This document shows, one piece after another, positions 1 through 8,720 of a stretch of 64,000 nucleotides of DNA. Source of the DNA: Staphylococcus equorum (GTDB taxonomy: Bacteria; Bacillota; Bacilli; Staphylococcales; Staphylococcaceae); assembly GCF_029531845.1 (NCBI RefSeq), contig NZ_JAMBPV010000002.1, positions 62,001 to 126,000 of the forward strand, in the 5' to 3' direction. A program made the position numbers and the translations under genes. The notes under the pieces were generated by a model, which did no database searches, was not told where the DNA came from, and worked only from the letters and a program-made list of their open reading frames with translations. Every line of letters begins with the position of its first letter. Within the stretch, counting starts at the first letter, position 1.

Positions 1-135
1 AATGCATTTTTAGAAGATGATGAAGTGGCAGGTTATCAATTACTAAATGCTACAGTGCGAGAAGTAGAGGAACGCACATACTCATCGAATGAAGAAGAGT
101 TTAATGCTATACTGACATTCGTAAAAAATGATTAA
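1..135 (+). CDS. C-terminal end of an unrecognised protein (partial)
   Basis: An open frame enters from the left edge and ends with TAA at 133-135, giving 44 residues that end in TFVKND. The visible tail is acidic, with a run of three Glu, and has no motif I can assign. A hairpin terminator follows directly, which supports this being a genuine gene end. The product cannot be named from this fragment. Confidence 0.6.
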   Translation, partial: NAFLEDDEVAGYQLLNATVREVEERTYSSNEEEFNAILTFVKND

Positions 136-140
136 AATAA

Positions 141-187
141 AAAGTCGTGTATGAAGTTATAAAACTTTTTACGCGACTTTTTTATTT
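141..187 (+). terminator. Rho-independent terminator
   Basis: AAAGTCGTGT (141-150) pairs with ACGCGACTTT (171-180), with one G-U wobble, and a run of T follows. It lies 5 bases after the stop of the partial gene at the left edge. Confidence 0.8.
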
Positions 188-327
188 TGTGGAAGCAACG
201 TATAGAGTAATGAAACTAATTTAAAAAGCTTTAAAAGGAATTCAAGCAACTATAATATAATTATGTAAACTAAAGAAGACGTTTCATACTTTCTCATCCT
301 ATAGTTAATACGTATTCAAATGATACA

Positions 328-361
328 TAAAAAAACTGCCTGCATTTTGATATGCGGCAGT
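328..361 (-). terminator. Terminator of the small membrane protein gene
   Basis: An imperfect stem ACTGCC-TGCA / TGC-GGCAGT (336-361) is followed on the minus strand by a T run (the A run near 328-335). It sits just after the stop of the minus-strand gene ending at 367. Confidence 0.7.
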
Positions 362-366
362 AAAGG

Positions 367-558
367 TTATTTCTTTTTATATTTCGTTACGACTGCTTGG
401 ATAACAAAAACAATGAACCCAATAAGGACACCTAAACAAATTGCTACGACTGCTGATACCATTAATGGTAATTGAAATTGATTTTGTAATATGAGTCCTA
501 CAATCATTGCAATAATCACTGCGATGATTGTAATCATATTCTCTTTAAATATACTCAA
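367..558 (-). CDS. Small two-helix membrane protein, unknown function
   Basis: About 63 residues made almost wholly of two hydrophobic segments separated by a short polar turn (QNQFQ), ending in a basic KYKKK tail, so probably a small inner-membrane hairpin protein. The frame is open back to GTG at 567, but AGGAG abuts that codon. TTG at 558, seven bases after AGGAG, is the better start. No family is recognised. It has its own terminator and is convergent with the gene to its left, so it is probably monocistronic. Confidence 0.55.
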   Translation of the reverse strand: MSIFKENMITIIAVIIAMIVGLILQNQFQLPLMVSAVVAICLGVLIGFIVFVIQAVVTKYKKK

Positions 559-768
559 TTTGTTCACTCCTATCTAATGTATTATAGCACGAGTTTATCA
601 GTGATATAAAATAAAATATTATTATTCGTCATTATAATTACGTTGAATATTATAACAGAATTTTGTCATTTGAATTAAAGTATAAAATATTATGGACTAC
701 GCTAACTTGACGACTTAATTGATTTTCTATATGATAATTTGGACAATTCAAAAGAAGTAGGTGCAACT

Positions 769-1299
769 GTGAAATCGACTAAAAAAATGACAATATTAGT
801 GGTTAGTGTGATTGTGTTAGGTGTACTTGCGTTTCAATTTATAAATGGAACAGGGCCTTTTCAAAATAATGGATCAAAATCAGAGTCTGGGCCTAACGAA
901 ACTGAGGAAGTGCACATTGAACGTGTTGTTGATGGTGATACTTTGGTTGCCAAAGGTGACAATAACAAAAAATTGAAGGTTAGACTTATCGGGGTGGATA
1001 CGCCAGAAACAGTTAAACCTGATACACCAGTTCAACCGTATGGTAAAGAAGCTTCTGATTATTCTAAGGCACAATTGACAAATAAAGACGTTTTTTTGGA
1101 ATATGATGAAGAGCAAGAAGATCAATATGGAAGAACATTAGCTTATTTATGGTTAGATAAGGATACAATGTTTAATGAAGAGTTAATAAAAAAAGGTTTG
1201 GCTAAAGAAAAATATTATGCACCTAATGGTAAATACAGAGATGTATTTGAAAAAGCTGAACAACAAGCAAAAAATAACAATGAGAATATTTGGAGTTAA
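769..1299 (+). CDS. nuc: Membrane-anchored thermonuclease (staphylococcal nuclease family)
   Basis: Calcium-dependent DNA/RNA endonuclease of the SNase family, 176 residues from GTG 769 (SD-like AGGTG five bases upstream; the upstream TTG at 739 has no ribosome site). Residues about 7-26 form one uncleaved-looking hydrophobic anchor, then a low-complexity linker and the nuclease domain. The active-site pattern is intact: VDGDT, then Arg72 and Glu80 in RLIGVDTPET, and Arg122 in DQYGRT, with the same spacing as Arg35/Glu43/Arg87 of the classic enzyme. The N-terminal anchor and neighbourhood match the second, surface-attached staphylococcal nuclease (Nuc2) rather than the secreted one. A strong terminator follows. 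Confidence 0.9.
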   Translation: MKSTKKMTILVVSVIVLGVLAFQFINGTGPFQNNGSKSESGPNETEEVHIERVVDGDTLVAKGDNNKKLKVRLIGVDTPETVKPDTPVQPYGKEASDYSKAQLTNKDVFLEYDEEQEDQYGRTLAYLWLDKDTMFNEELIKKGLAKEKYYAPNGKYRDVFEKAEQQAKNNNENIWS

Positions 1300-1378
1300 A
1301 GTGATCAACCAAACATGGCTATGCTAAGCATACACATAAATGCCAAATAGAATCATATGATTTTGTAGACAGTATAAA

Positions 1379-1413
1379 AGGTAACTTCCTAAAAATTGGA
1401 AGTTACCTTTTTA
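1379..1413. terminator. Bidirectional terminator between nuc and the NERD-like gene
   Basis: Perfect 11-bp inverted repeat AGGTAACTTCC (1379-1389) / GGAAGTTACCT (1398-1408), flanked by A on the left and T on the right, so it can serve both convergent genes. Confidence 0.85.
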
Positions 1414-1470
1414 TATTGTGCTGTATTTATTTTAATATGGATTTTGAAATAATAGTTGTTTGTGATTTGA

Positions 1471-2334
1471 TTAATGCATATGATTAACTAATTTATTATA
1501 CTCTTCTTTAGTTAATGATTCGTTTGAAGATACTAACGTTTCACCAATTACCTCTTTTAAAGATGATTTTGAAGAAACGGTTTCTGCGTAACCACCTCTA
1601 ATTGTCGGTCCATCTATGATGTTTACGCTACCATCTGTAAAATAAACAAGTCCTATACTCTTGATTTGACGTTTTAAATGTTCATTAATTTTATCTTCCA
1701 ATACTTTGGCATTTTGAGAAGATTGTTCATATGGATCATAATTATAAAAATCAAAAATCACTGAATTATTTTTGATACGCTCTATAAATGTATAATTTGA
1801 TTCGCGTGTTGTTTGAAATTGTGAATGGTATTGATGTGCAATGTAGCGACCAACAGTTTGATTCGCTGTGTCATCACTATTAGATAAGGTTTCTGTATTA
1901 GGGTTGACATTAAAGTGATAGAACGTTTTTTGTTTCCAATTTTTAACATTGATATTGAAAAGCCCTTTATCAGTTATGACAATATAATCAAATGTTCTTG
2001 CATATTCAAATAATGGATGTTTTACTGCAAGATTACTCGTAGCAATTATGTCATAAAACTTAATCTTAGCATCTGCTTTGTACTGTGATAAAATTTCGTT
2101 TAAATCTTGTTTGGCTTTTCTTAATCCGTGATGATATGTGTCGTTATTTGCGTCAATGTCTAACATCTGATTTTTTAAATGTGTATTTTCACTAGTAACC
2201 ATACTGATTTTATTCACTAATTGATTCTTAGAATATATTTCAGTTTCAAGCTTATGTTTCATAAGGTGATGATTTATAAAAACAATAATAATTAATAGCA
2301 AAATTATTATGAGTAAAATAGAAATTAAAAACAT
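1471..2334 (-). CDS. Membrane-anchored protein with a NERD-like (nuclease-related) domain
   Basis: 287 residues. One N-terminal transmembrane helix (about residues 2-20), a short coiled region, then a region resembling NERD domains: FDYIVITDKGLFNINVKNWK (about residues 115-135) matches the typical 'D-hhVv-t-kGiFvIevKnwkG' core with its central Asp and Lys. NERD domains are related to restriction-like nucleases, but no complete catalytic set is evident, so activity is unproven. ATG at 2334 was chosen because AGGATG lies at proper distance; ATG at 2343 would abut the ribosome site. It is convergent with nuc and shares its terminator. Confidence 0.6.
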   Translation of the reverse strand: MFLISILLIIILLLIIIVFINHHLMKHKLETEIYSKNQLVNKISMVTSENTHLKNQMLDIDANNDTYHHGLRKAKQDLNEILSQYKADAKIKFYDIIATSNLAVKHPLFEYARTFDYIVITDKGLFNINVKNWKQKTFYHFNVNPNTETLSNSDDTANQTVGRYIAHQYHSQFQTTRESNYTFIERIKNNSVIFDFYNYDPYEQSSQNAKVLEDKINEHLKRQIKSIGLVYFTDGSVNIIDGPTIRGGYAETVSSKSSLKEVIGETLVSSNESLTKEEYNKLVNHMH

Positions 2335-2518
2335 GTGTATCATCCTAATCTTAATTTAATTTTTAACAAGGTTTATTTTACGCCTTTCTTTAAAGTAGTA
2401 CAAATTATATTTATTAAATTGTTATAAAAATACAATTAAATTATTATTAACCATAATTGCACTGATTTTGCGATTGATTTTAAAACAAAAGAAAACAAAA
2501 CGAACATTTGAACAATGA

Positions 2519-2554
2519 TTTATAGTTTTACTTATGACTATAAATAGATATAAT
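2519..2554 (+). promoter_or_regulatory. Promoter with a flanking inverted-repeat operator
   Basis: TTTACT (2527-2532), a 16-base spacer and TATAAT (2549-2554) form a plausible sigma-A promoter. The -35 region sits within the spacer of a perfect 8-bp inverted repeat, TTTATAGT (2519-2526) and ACTATAAA (2537-2544). That layout suggests a repressor operator for the gene starting at 2597. The regulator is unknown. Confidence 0.45.
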
Positions 2555-2596
2555 AAATGATGCGCAATATAAATAGTGGAGACGGAGGACGACAAT

Positions 2597-3052
2597 TTGA
2601 GTTCTATTAAAAATTATCTCGAGCAAATTATTGAGGAAATCAATGAAAATGAAATTATCGCATTTGATAATCATCCTACTGCTTATAAAATAATTGATCA
2701 ATTATTTTATAAAGGCATTAAAATATCAGTGATTAGTTATTCTACGGATATTATTAAATATGTAGCGAAACATACAAATTTTAATATTATATTATCAAAT
2801 GGTGTCGTTAGTAGTGAATACCATATTATAGTTGGTGCAGATGTCGCTCAAACATTTTCAAAATATCGTATTAGTCGGTATTTTGCTACTATGCCTTATA
2901 TGGCAGATAGTTCATTGTATCAGACTATACCTGAAGTAGCTGAAATTCAAATTGTGCTTAAACAAAGCGCTGATCAGTTTTTGCTTATTAATAGACCTGA
3001 ATTTTTAAATACAGCATTAGTACCTGAATTTATACATATAGGTGACTTTTAA
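2597..3052 (+). CDS. Stand-alone DeoR-type sensor (sugar-phosphate binding-like) domain protein
   Basis: 151 residues from TTG 2597, seven bases after GGAGG; the longer frame from GTG 2576 would include the ribosome site. The body, with IIAFDNHPTAYKIIDQL, then KISVISYSTDIIKYVAKH, then FNIILSNGVVSSEYHIIVGADV, follows the order of the C-terminal effector domain of DeoR-family regulators (strand-Asp-x-Gly/Ser-T, 'VvTnS-iAy-L', 'l-GG-v'). No helix-turn-helix is present. It may be a remnant or a ligand-binding protein acting with another regulator. The family assignment rests on my reading of the pattern and is moderate. Confidence 0.5.
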   Translation: MSSIKNYLEQIIEEINENEIIAFDNHPTAYKIIDQLFYKGIKISVISYSTDIIKYVAKHTNFNIILSNGVVSSEYHIIVGADVAQTFSKYRISRYFATMPYMADSSLYQTIPEVAEIQIVLKQSADQFLLINRPEFLNTALVPEFIHIGDF

Positions 3053-3092
3053 AATTAAATGTGTTTTATTTCACATTTTCATGTTTTATACA

Positions 3093-3121
3093 TTGAAAAA
3101 CGCTTCTACAAATTATATAAT
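3093..3121 (+). promoter_or_regulatory. Near-consensus sigma-A promoter
   Basis: TTGAAA (3093-3098), a 17-base spacer and TATAAT (3116-3121), 43 bases upstream of the TTG start at 3164. Confidence 0.75.
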
Positions 3122-3130
3122 GAATATTAT

Positions 3131-3144
3131 TGGAAACGCTTACT
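3131..3144 (+). promoter_or_regulatory. Candidate CcpA (cre) site
   Basis: TGGAAACGCTTACT matches TGWAARCGYTWNCW at 13 of 14 positions. It starts about ten bases after the -10 box of the promoter at 3093-3121, a position typical of roadblock repression. CcpA control of this gene is inferred. Confidence 0.5.
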
Positions 3145-3163
3145 TTAAATAGGGGGTGCTCAT

Positions 3164-3757
3164 TTGCCGGATGCTAAAAATAATAATATTAAACAAATTG
3201 TAGAGACGCTAAATGAAAATGTAGCTAGTTTATTTAAATATAATGGCGAAGTTGCTAAACAATTGTTTTTGCATGATGAATTTAATTTAAATGGAAAAGT
3301 AGACATAAGCGTTGAAAGAAAATTTTTAGGGCAAGTTTTAAAATACATACCTAAAACATTTAAATCTGTGCTATATGATGGCACATTCTCAACGTCCGAT
3401 TTCACAAAGATTGATTTTCCTAAAGTGACACATGCTAATATCTTTGATAATGAAGATATCATCATGACAGTTATTGTTTATGATGTAGAAGATGAATATT
3501 GGATGTTTAGATGGAATCATAATATCAGGATGCCTGAGAAACATATATATTTTCATTCAATCAAATGGGATGTAGATTATGTTAAACCAGAAATTGTCTT
3601 GATGTATGAATTGTTAGATCCCATCGATTATCATCAAATTCCTAATTATAGAAGTGTCATTGATTCATTAAGTTATTACCAATTCGTTATCTTACGCTTA
3701 GTTGTTGGAGATGAACGTATTAATCAAGCTTTAATTTCAGAAAAGAAAGCAATTTAA
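3164..3757 (+). CDS. Conserved hypothetical protein, nucleotidyltransferase-like
   Basis: 197 residues from TTG 3164 with AGGGGGTG just upstream. Soluble and without a signal peptide. The segment from about residue 108, EDEYWMFRWNHNIRMPEK, followed by KPEIVLMYELLDPIDYHQ (from about residue 146), resembles the C-terminal half of aminoglycoside-nucleotidyltransferase-like proteins (typical 'W-ir-n--IrmP' and 'l-PEivLLfK'). The N-terminal half does not show an obvious GS...DxD catalytic motif. The function is therefore open. It is a single gene with its own strong promoter and a bidirectional terminator shared with the aspartokinase gene. Confidence 0.6.
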   Translation: MPDAKNNNIKQIVETLNENVASLFKYNGEVAKQLFLHDEFNLNGKVDISVERKFLGQVLKYIPKTFKSVLYDGTFSTSDFTKIDFPKVTHANIFDNEDIIMTVIVYDVEDEYWMFRWNHNIRMPEKHIYFHSIKWDVDYVKPEIVLMYELLDPIDYHQIPNYRSVIDSLSYYQFVILRLVVGDERINQALISEKKAI

Positions 3758-3822
3758 AATCCTTCAAATCAGAGCATCAGTTTTTTAAACTTAAGACTCA
3801 TTTGATTTGAAGGATTTTTATT
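3757..3822. terminator. Bidirectional terminator
   Basis: 15-bp perfect stem AAATCCTTCAAATCA (3757-3771) / TGATTTGAAGGATTT (3803-3817) with A and T tracts at its flanks, between convergent genes. Confidence 0.85.
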
Positions 3823-3847
3823 ATTTAATCTTTCTAAATGAAACGGG

Positions 3848-5224
3848 TTAGATTTTTAAGCATTGACCATTATAGCAGTATTCATATGTTGATTTAACCG
3901 CTTTTTCTGCATCTATTACATCTATCCCGAACATGATAGATATTTCCGAAGCACCTTGGTTCATCATTTTTAAATTTATATTAGCCTCAGCAAGCGCATG
4001 CGTTATTGTATTGGCCGTTCCGACAATTCTATGCATACCTTCTCCTACAATCATGAGTACAGCTAAATCGTGCTCTACACTCAACTCATCTACCTCACAA
4101 CGTTCGCGAATATCGTTTAAGACTTGCTCTTCTCTATGTTGAATTTCTTTTGAACGCATAATGATACTGATACTGTCTATTCCGGATGGCATGTGATCGA
4201 ATGAAATCTCATAATCTTCAAGCACACCTAATATTTTACGCGTAAAACCAACTTGCCTATTCATTAAATATTTTTTAATATTCAATACTGTGAAATCTTT
4301 GTCGCAACTGATGCCACTGATAACATTATTAGAATTGATTTCTCTGTCATGACGAATATATGTCCCTATATCATCAGGTCTATTCGTATTTTTAATAACG
4401 ACAGGAATTCTATCTTTATGCAATGGCTGTAGCGCTTCATCATGGAAGACACCAAAGCCTGCGTATGAAAGTTCACGCATTTCTCTATAAGTAATTTCAT
4501 CAATCACTTCAGGATTTTTTACTATAGAAGGATTGGCTCTGAAAATACCAGACACATCTGTGAAGTTTTCATATATGTCAGCTCTAACGCCTCTAGCGAC
4601 AATTGCTCCAGTAATATCAGAACCACCACGAGGGAATGTAACAATGTAATTTTGTCTTGAAAGACCAAAGAAACCTGGGATAATTAATTTTTCATCATAT
4701 TCTCTTAATTTATATAACGCTTCATAAGATTGATCTAAGATTTGAGCATTTTGGGGTAAATCTGTAACAGTTATGCCAGCATCTCCTGGCGAAATATAAC
4801 GGGTAGGAACACCTTGGCTGTTATTATACTCAGCAATCAATTGAGCATTAAAGTTTTCTCCACAAGATAATAAAGCATCTAACAAACGAGAAGGTTTGTC
4901 TTTTAATGTAGCAATATAAGACTCTAGTGTTTGATCAATTGTAGATAGTAATGTATCACTCATATGTAATTCATGAATAATATCGGCATAACGCTGAATG
5001 ATTTCTTCTTTTTTAGAAATATAGTCTAAACGGTCAATTACTTTTTCGTATAGACGAATTAATAAATCAGTTGTTTTCACATCTTCTTTATGTCGTTTAC
5101 CTGGTGCAGAAACAATAGTGATTTTTCTATCTTCATCCGAATTGACAATATTTAATACTTTTTTAATTTGTTCTGCATTAGAAACAGAACTTCCTCCAAA
5201 TTTTGAAACTTTCATAAGTGACAT
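3848..5224 (-). CDS. Aspartokinase (aspartate kinase), class with C-terminal ACT domains
   Basis: Phosphorylates L-aspartate, the first step of the aspartate family pathway. 458 residues, as expected for the YclM/ThrD-type monofunctional enzyme. The N-terminal KFGGSSV motif (about residue 8), the SCGENFNA region and FPRGGSDITGA (about residue 197) are typical kinase signatures. From about residue 310 the protein carries two ACT regulatory domains. It is divergent from hom-thrC-thrB across about 180 bases, so it probably supplies aspartyl phosphate for threonine. Two starts are possible, ATG at 5224 (GAAAGG four bases upstream) and ATG three codons later; I keep the first. Confidence 0.92.
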   Translation of the reverse strand: MSLMKVSKFGGSSVSNAEQIKKVLNIVNSDEDRKITIVSAPGKRHKEDVKTTDLLIRLYEKVIDRLDYISKKEEIIQRYADIIHELHMSDTLLSTIDQTLESYIATLKDKPSRLLDALLSCGENFNAQLIAEYNNSQGVPTRYISPGDAGITVTDLPQNAQILDQSYEALYKLREYDEKLIIPGFFGLSRQNYIVTFPRGGSDITGAIVARGVRADIYENFTDVSGIFRANPSIVKNPEVIDEITYREMRELSYAGFGVFHDEALQPLHKDRIPVVIKNTNRPDDIGTYIRHDREINSNNVISGISCDKDFTVLNIKKYLMNRQVGFTRKILGVLEDYEISFDHMPSGIDSISIIMRSKEIQHREEQVLNDIRERCEVDELSVEHDLAVLMIVGEGMHRIVGTANTITHALAEANINLKMMNQGASEISIMFGIDVIDAEKAVKSTYEYCYNGQCLKI

Positions 5225-5236
5225 ACAACCTTTCTA

Positions 5237-5251
5237 AAAAATCAGAAAATT
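5237..5251. promoter_or_regulatory. Weak CodY-box candidate between aspartokinase and hom
   Basis: AAAAATCAGAAAATT matches the CodY consensus AATTTTCWGAAAATT at 12 of 15 positions. In AT-rich DNA a three-mismatch hit is weak alone. Its place in a divergent amino-acid biosynthesis promoter region makes it reasonable. A perfect TATCAC-gaga-GTGATA inverted repeat (5264-5279) lies next to it. Confidence 0.35.
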
Positions 5252-5406
5252 TTGTTTAGTTTTTATCACGAGAGTGATAGGATAGATATACGATTTAGAT
5301 TTTCAAGCTTTACAAAAATAATGAATGAATTTATACTATACCATATTCAAGTATTTTTCAACTGTACAATTGTATTTTTTAGAAGAACAATCGGAGGAAT
5401 GAATTT

Positions 5407-6687
5407 ATGAAGGAATTAAATGTAGCCCTGCTCGGTTTAGGTACTGTAGGTTCAGGTGTAGTAAAAATTATTGAAGAGAATAGAGAACAAATTAAAGAAA
5501 CAATGAACAAAGATATTAATATTAGACATATCTTGGTACGCGACAAGAGTCGCTCAAGACCTATAAATGTTTCAAAGTATCATCTGACGGAAGATATTGA
5601 TGAAATATTAAATGATGATTCAATTGATATCGTCGTAGAAGTCATGGGTGGTATTGAACCAACAGTAGATTGGTTGAAACGTGCTTTAAGCGAGAAAAAA
5701 CATGTTATTACAGCAAATAAAGATTTATTGGCAGTTCACTTGAATGTATTAGAAGAATTAGCTCAAAAAAATGATGTGGCTTTAAAATATGAAGCTAGTG
5801 TTGCAGGCGGTATACCAATCGTCAATGCAATCAATAATGGTTTGAACGCAAATAATATCAGTAAATTTATGGGTATTTTAAATGGAACATCGAACTTTAT
5901 CTTAAGTAAAATGACTCAAGAAGAAACATCATTCAAAGATGCTTTAGACGAAGCACAAAGATTAGGTTTTGCTGAAGCAGATCCTACAGATGATGTGGAA
6001 GGCATTGATGCAGCGAGAAAAGTAGTAATTACGTCTTATTTATCATTTAATCAAGTAATTAATTTAGCTGATGTAGATAGACATGGCATTAGTGACGTTG
6101 AACTTTCAGATATTAAAGTAGCTGATGAATTAGGCTATAAAATTAAATTAATTGGTAAGGGTACTTATGAAAATAGCCAAATACAAGCATCTGTAGCGCC
6201 AACACTAATTAATAAAGCTCACCAATTAGCTTCAGTTGAAGATGAATTCAATGCAATTTATGTTATTGGTGATGCTGTCGGTGAAACAATGTTCTATGGT
6301 AAAGGCGCAGGTAGTTTAGCTACAGGTAGTGCTGTAGTAAGTGACTTATTAAATGTCACATTAAATTTCGAAACGAATTTGCATACATTACCACCACACT
6401 TTGAATTGAAAACTGCAGAAACAAAAGAAATGATGGATGACGAGGATACAATTTCTCTTAAAGATAAAGAAAGTTATTACTTAGTAGTCCAAACAGATGG
6501 TGAAGAAATAAACAAAGTTGAAACTCAAATAAAAAGTAAATTACCTTTCCATAAATCATTATCAGTATCAGAGCGTGATGCGCATACAGTAGGTATAGTC
6601 ATCGTTGGTATTGATGAAGCACCAGAGACCTCTATTACAGAGTCAGGTTATATTGTTAAGAAAATTTATCCAGTAGAAGGGGTTTAA
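5407..6687 (+). CDS. hom: Homoserine dehydrogenase
   Basis: Reduces aspartate semialdehyde to homoserine with NAD(P)H. 426 residues. N-terminal Rossmann motif [11 protein letters not shown] (about residue 9), NKDLLA (about residue 104) and the substrate-site stretch [14 protein letters not shown] (about 155-168) followed by [16 protein letters not shown] (about 196-211). A C-terminal ACT domain (about 350-426) is consistent with threonine feedback. CGGAGG precedes the ATG. It is first in a tight operon, with thrC beginning five bases after its stop. Confidence 0.95.
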   Translation: MKELNVALLGLGTVGSGVVKIIEENREQIKETMNKDINIRHILVRDKSRSRPINVSKYHLTEDIDEILNDDSIDIVVEVMGGIEPTVDWLKRALSEKKHVITANKDLLAVHLNVLEELAQKNDVALKYEASVAGGIPIVNAINNGLNANNISKFMGILNGTSNFILSKMTQEETSFKDALDEAQRLGFAEADPTDDVEGIDAARKVVITSYLSFNQVINLADVDRHGISDVELSDIKVADELGYKIKLIGKGTYENSQIQASVAPTLINKAHQLASVEDEFNAIYVIGDAVGETMFYGKGAGSLATGSAVVSDLLNVTLNFETNLHTLPPHFELKTAETKEMMDDEDTISLKDKESYYLVVQTDGEEINKVETQIKSKLPFHKSLSVSERDAHTVGIVIVGIDEAPETSITESGYIVKKIYPVEGV

Positions 6688-6692
6688 TATTT

Positions 6693-7754
6693 ATGAAAAG
6701 ATGGCAAGGATTAGTAGAAGAATTTAAAACATATTTACCAGTAAGTGAAGCGACGCCACAGTTAACATTAAACGAAGGACATACCCCTTTAATTTACTGT
6801 GAGAACATGTCAGAAATGCTTGGTATTGAATTACATGTGAAGTATGAAGGTGCAAATCCAACAGGTTCGTTTAAAGATAGAGGTATGGTTATGGCTATGG
6901 CCAAAGCAAAAGAAGAAGGCAAAAAAATAGTGATTTGTGCCTCTACAGGTAACACATCAGCATCAGCTGCAGCATACGCTGCACGTGCTGGTTTAAAAGC
7001 AATCGTTGTAATACCTGAAGGAAAAATTGCGTTAGGTAAATTATCTCAAGCTGTTATGTATGGTGCTGAAATCGTTTCAATAGAAGGTAATTTCGATGAA
7101 GCTTTAGAAATTGTTCAAGAAGTTGCTAAAAATGGTGAAATCGCACTCGTGAATTCAGTGAACCCATACCGTATTGAAGGTCAAAAAACAGGTGCTTTCG
7201 AAGTGATTCAACAATTAGACGGTGCTGCGCCTGATATTCTATCTATACCAGTGGGTAATGCTGGAAACATTTCAGCTTATTGGAAAGGTTTTAAAGAATA
7301 TCACGACGAACATGATACGCAATTACCTAACATGTACGGATTCCAAGCTGAAGGTGCTTCGCCGATTGTACAAAACAAAGTAGTGAAGGATCCTGATACA
7401 GTTGCAACAGCAATTAGGATAGGTAATCCTGCAAGTTGGGATAAAGCGACAAATGCATTGAATGAATCTAATGGATTAGTCGACAGTGTGACTGATGATG
7501 AAATCTTAGAAGCATATCAACTTATGGCAAGAAAAGAAGGCGTCTTTAGTGAACCTGCAAGTAATGCTTCAATCGCAGGATTAATTAAGTTACACCGTTC
7601 TGGAAAATTGCCAAAAGGGAAAAAAGTAGTAGCAGTATTAACGGGTAATGGCTTAAAAGACCCTGACACTGCAATTTCTTTATTAGATAACCCTATTAAA
7701 CCTTTACCAAATGATAGAAAGAGTATTCTAGACTACATCAAAGGAGCACTATAG
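6693..7754 (+). CDS. thrC: Threonine synthase
   Basis: PLP enzyme converting O-phosphohomoserine to threonine. 353 residues, the short bacterial (Bacillus-type) form. The PLP lysine lies in [11 protein letters not shown] (about residue 60). The phosphate-binding loop region [19 protein letters not shown] (about 88-106) and [13 protein letters not shown] (about 187-199) are typical of fold type II. Middle gene of hom-thrC-thrB, with AGAAGGGG upstream of the ATG overlapping the end of hom. Confidence 0.95.
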   Translation: MKRWQGLVEEFKTYLPVSEATPQLTLNEGHTPLIYCENMSEMLGIELHVKYEGANPTGSFKDRGMVMAMAKAKEEGKKIVICASTGNTSASAAAYAARAGLKAIVVIPEGKIALGKLSQAVMYGAEIVSIEGNFDEALEIVQEVAKNGEIALVNSVNPYRIEGQKTGAFEVIQQLDGAAPDILSIPVGNAGNISAYWKGFKEYHDEHDTQLPNMYGFQAEGASPIVQNKVVKDPDTVATAIRIGNPASWDKATNALNESNGLVDSVTDDEILEAYQLMARKEGVFSEPASNASIAGLIKLHRSGKLPKGKKVVAVLTGNGLKDPDTAISLLDNPIKPLPNDRKSILDYIKGAL

Positions 7755-7755
7755 C

Positions 7756-8676
7756 ATGAGCGATAGGTTATATTTAAAAATTCCGGCATCTACTGCAAAT
7801 TTAGGTGTCGGTTTTGATTCTATAGGAATGGCTTTAAATAAATTTTTATATTTAGATGTGAAAGTAAGTAAAAATAATGTTTGGACTTTTAACCATATTG
7901 GGCCAAATGTTGAAGGATTACCAACTGATAACAGCCACTATATTTTTCAAGTTGCTCAAAAAGTTGCGCGTAAATATAACGTCACTTTACCCAACTTAGA
8001 TATAGAAATGAGAAGTGAAATTCCATTAGCAAGGGGATTAGGTTCTTCAGCGTCTGCATTGGTTGGTGCGCTTTATATTGCTAACTATTTTGGTGATATA
8101 GAGCTGTCTAAATATGAATTACTTCAGCTTGCTACAGAATTTGAAGGGCATCCTGATAATGTAGCACCAACGATATATGGTGGTTTAGTACTTGGTTATT
8201 ATAATCCAGATACAAAGGTTACAGATGTGTCTTATATTGACACACCAAAAGTAGATATCATTATCACAATCCCATCATATGAATTGAAGACTACTGACTC
8301 AAGAAATGCATTACCTGATACTTTCTCGCACAAAAAAGCCGTTCAAAACAGTGCGATAAGTAATACAATGATTAGTGCACTCATACAACACAATTATGAA
8401 CTCGCTGGTAAGATGATGGAGCAAGACGGTTTCCACGAACCTTATAGACAGCATTTAATACCTGAGTTTCCATCGATTAAATCAATTGCTAAACGATACC
8501 AAGCCTATGCGACAGTAATAAGTGGTGCAGGACCTACGGTTTTGAATTTAATTGCACCTGAACGTAGCGGCGAGTTAGTAAGAGAATTGAAGCGTGAATT
8601 TGAAAGTTGCCGATCTGAACTTGTTACAATCAATGAATCTGGTGTAGAATCTAAAGTATTGTACCAACATCTTTAA
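7756..8676 (+). CDS. thrB: Homoserine kinase
   Basis: GHMP-family kinase that phosphorylates homoserine to feed ThrC. 306 residues. N-terminal [16 protein letters not shown], the ATP-binding glycine/serine loop [15 protein letters not shown] (about 90-104) and the C-terminal SGAGPTVL motif (about 255-262) are all present. It starts one base after the thrC stop, with AAGGAG inside thrC, so translation is probably coupled. Confidence 0.95.
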   Translation: MSDRLYLKIPASTANLGVGFDSIGMALNKFLYLDVKVSKNNVWTFNHIGPNVEGLPTDNSHYIFQVAQKVARKYNVTLPNLDIEMRSEIPLARGLGSSASALVGALYIANYFGDIELSKYELLQLATEFEGHPDNVAPTIYGGLVLGYYNPDTKVTDVSYIDTPKVDIIITIPSYELKTTDSRNALPDTFSHKKAVQNSAISNTMISALIQHNYELAGKMMEQDGFHEPYRQHLIPEFPSIKSIAKRYQAYATVISGAGPTVLNLIAPERSGELVRELKREFESCRSELVTINESGVESKVLYQHL

Positions 8677-8720
8677 TTTGTTGTAGTATAGACTGAAGAT
8701 GTTGAAAGGAGATAGGCAAC

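Noticed and set aside
880..1125. 81-codon minus-strand frame inside nuc
   Set aside because: Entirely within the thermonuclease gene, no ribosome site, composition of a shadow frame.
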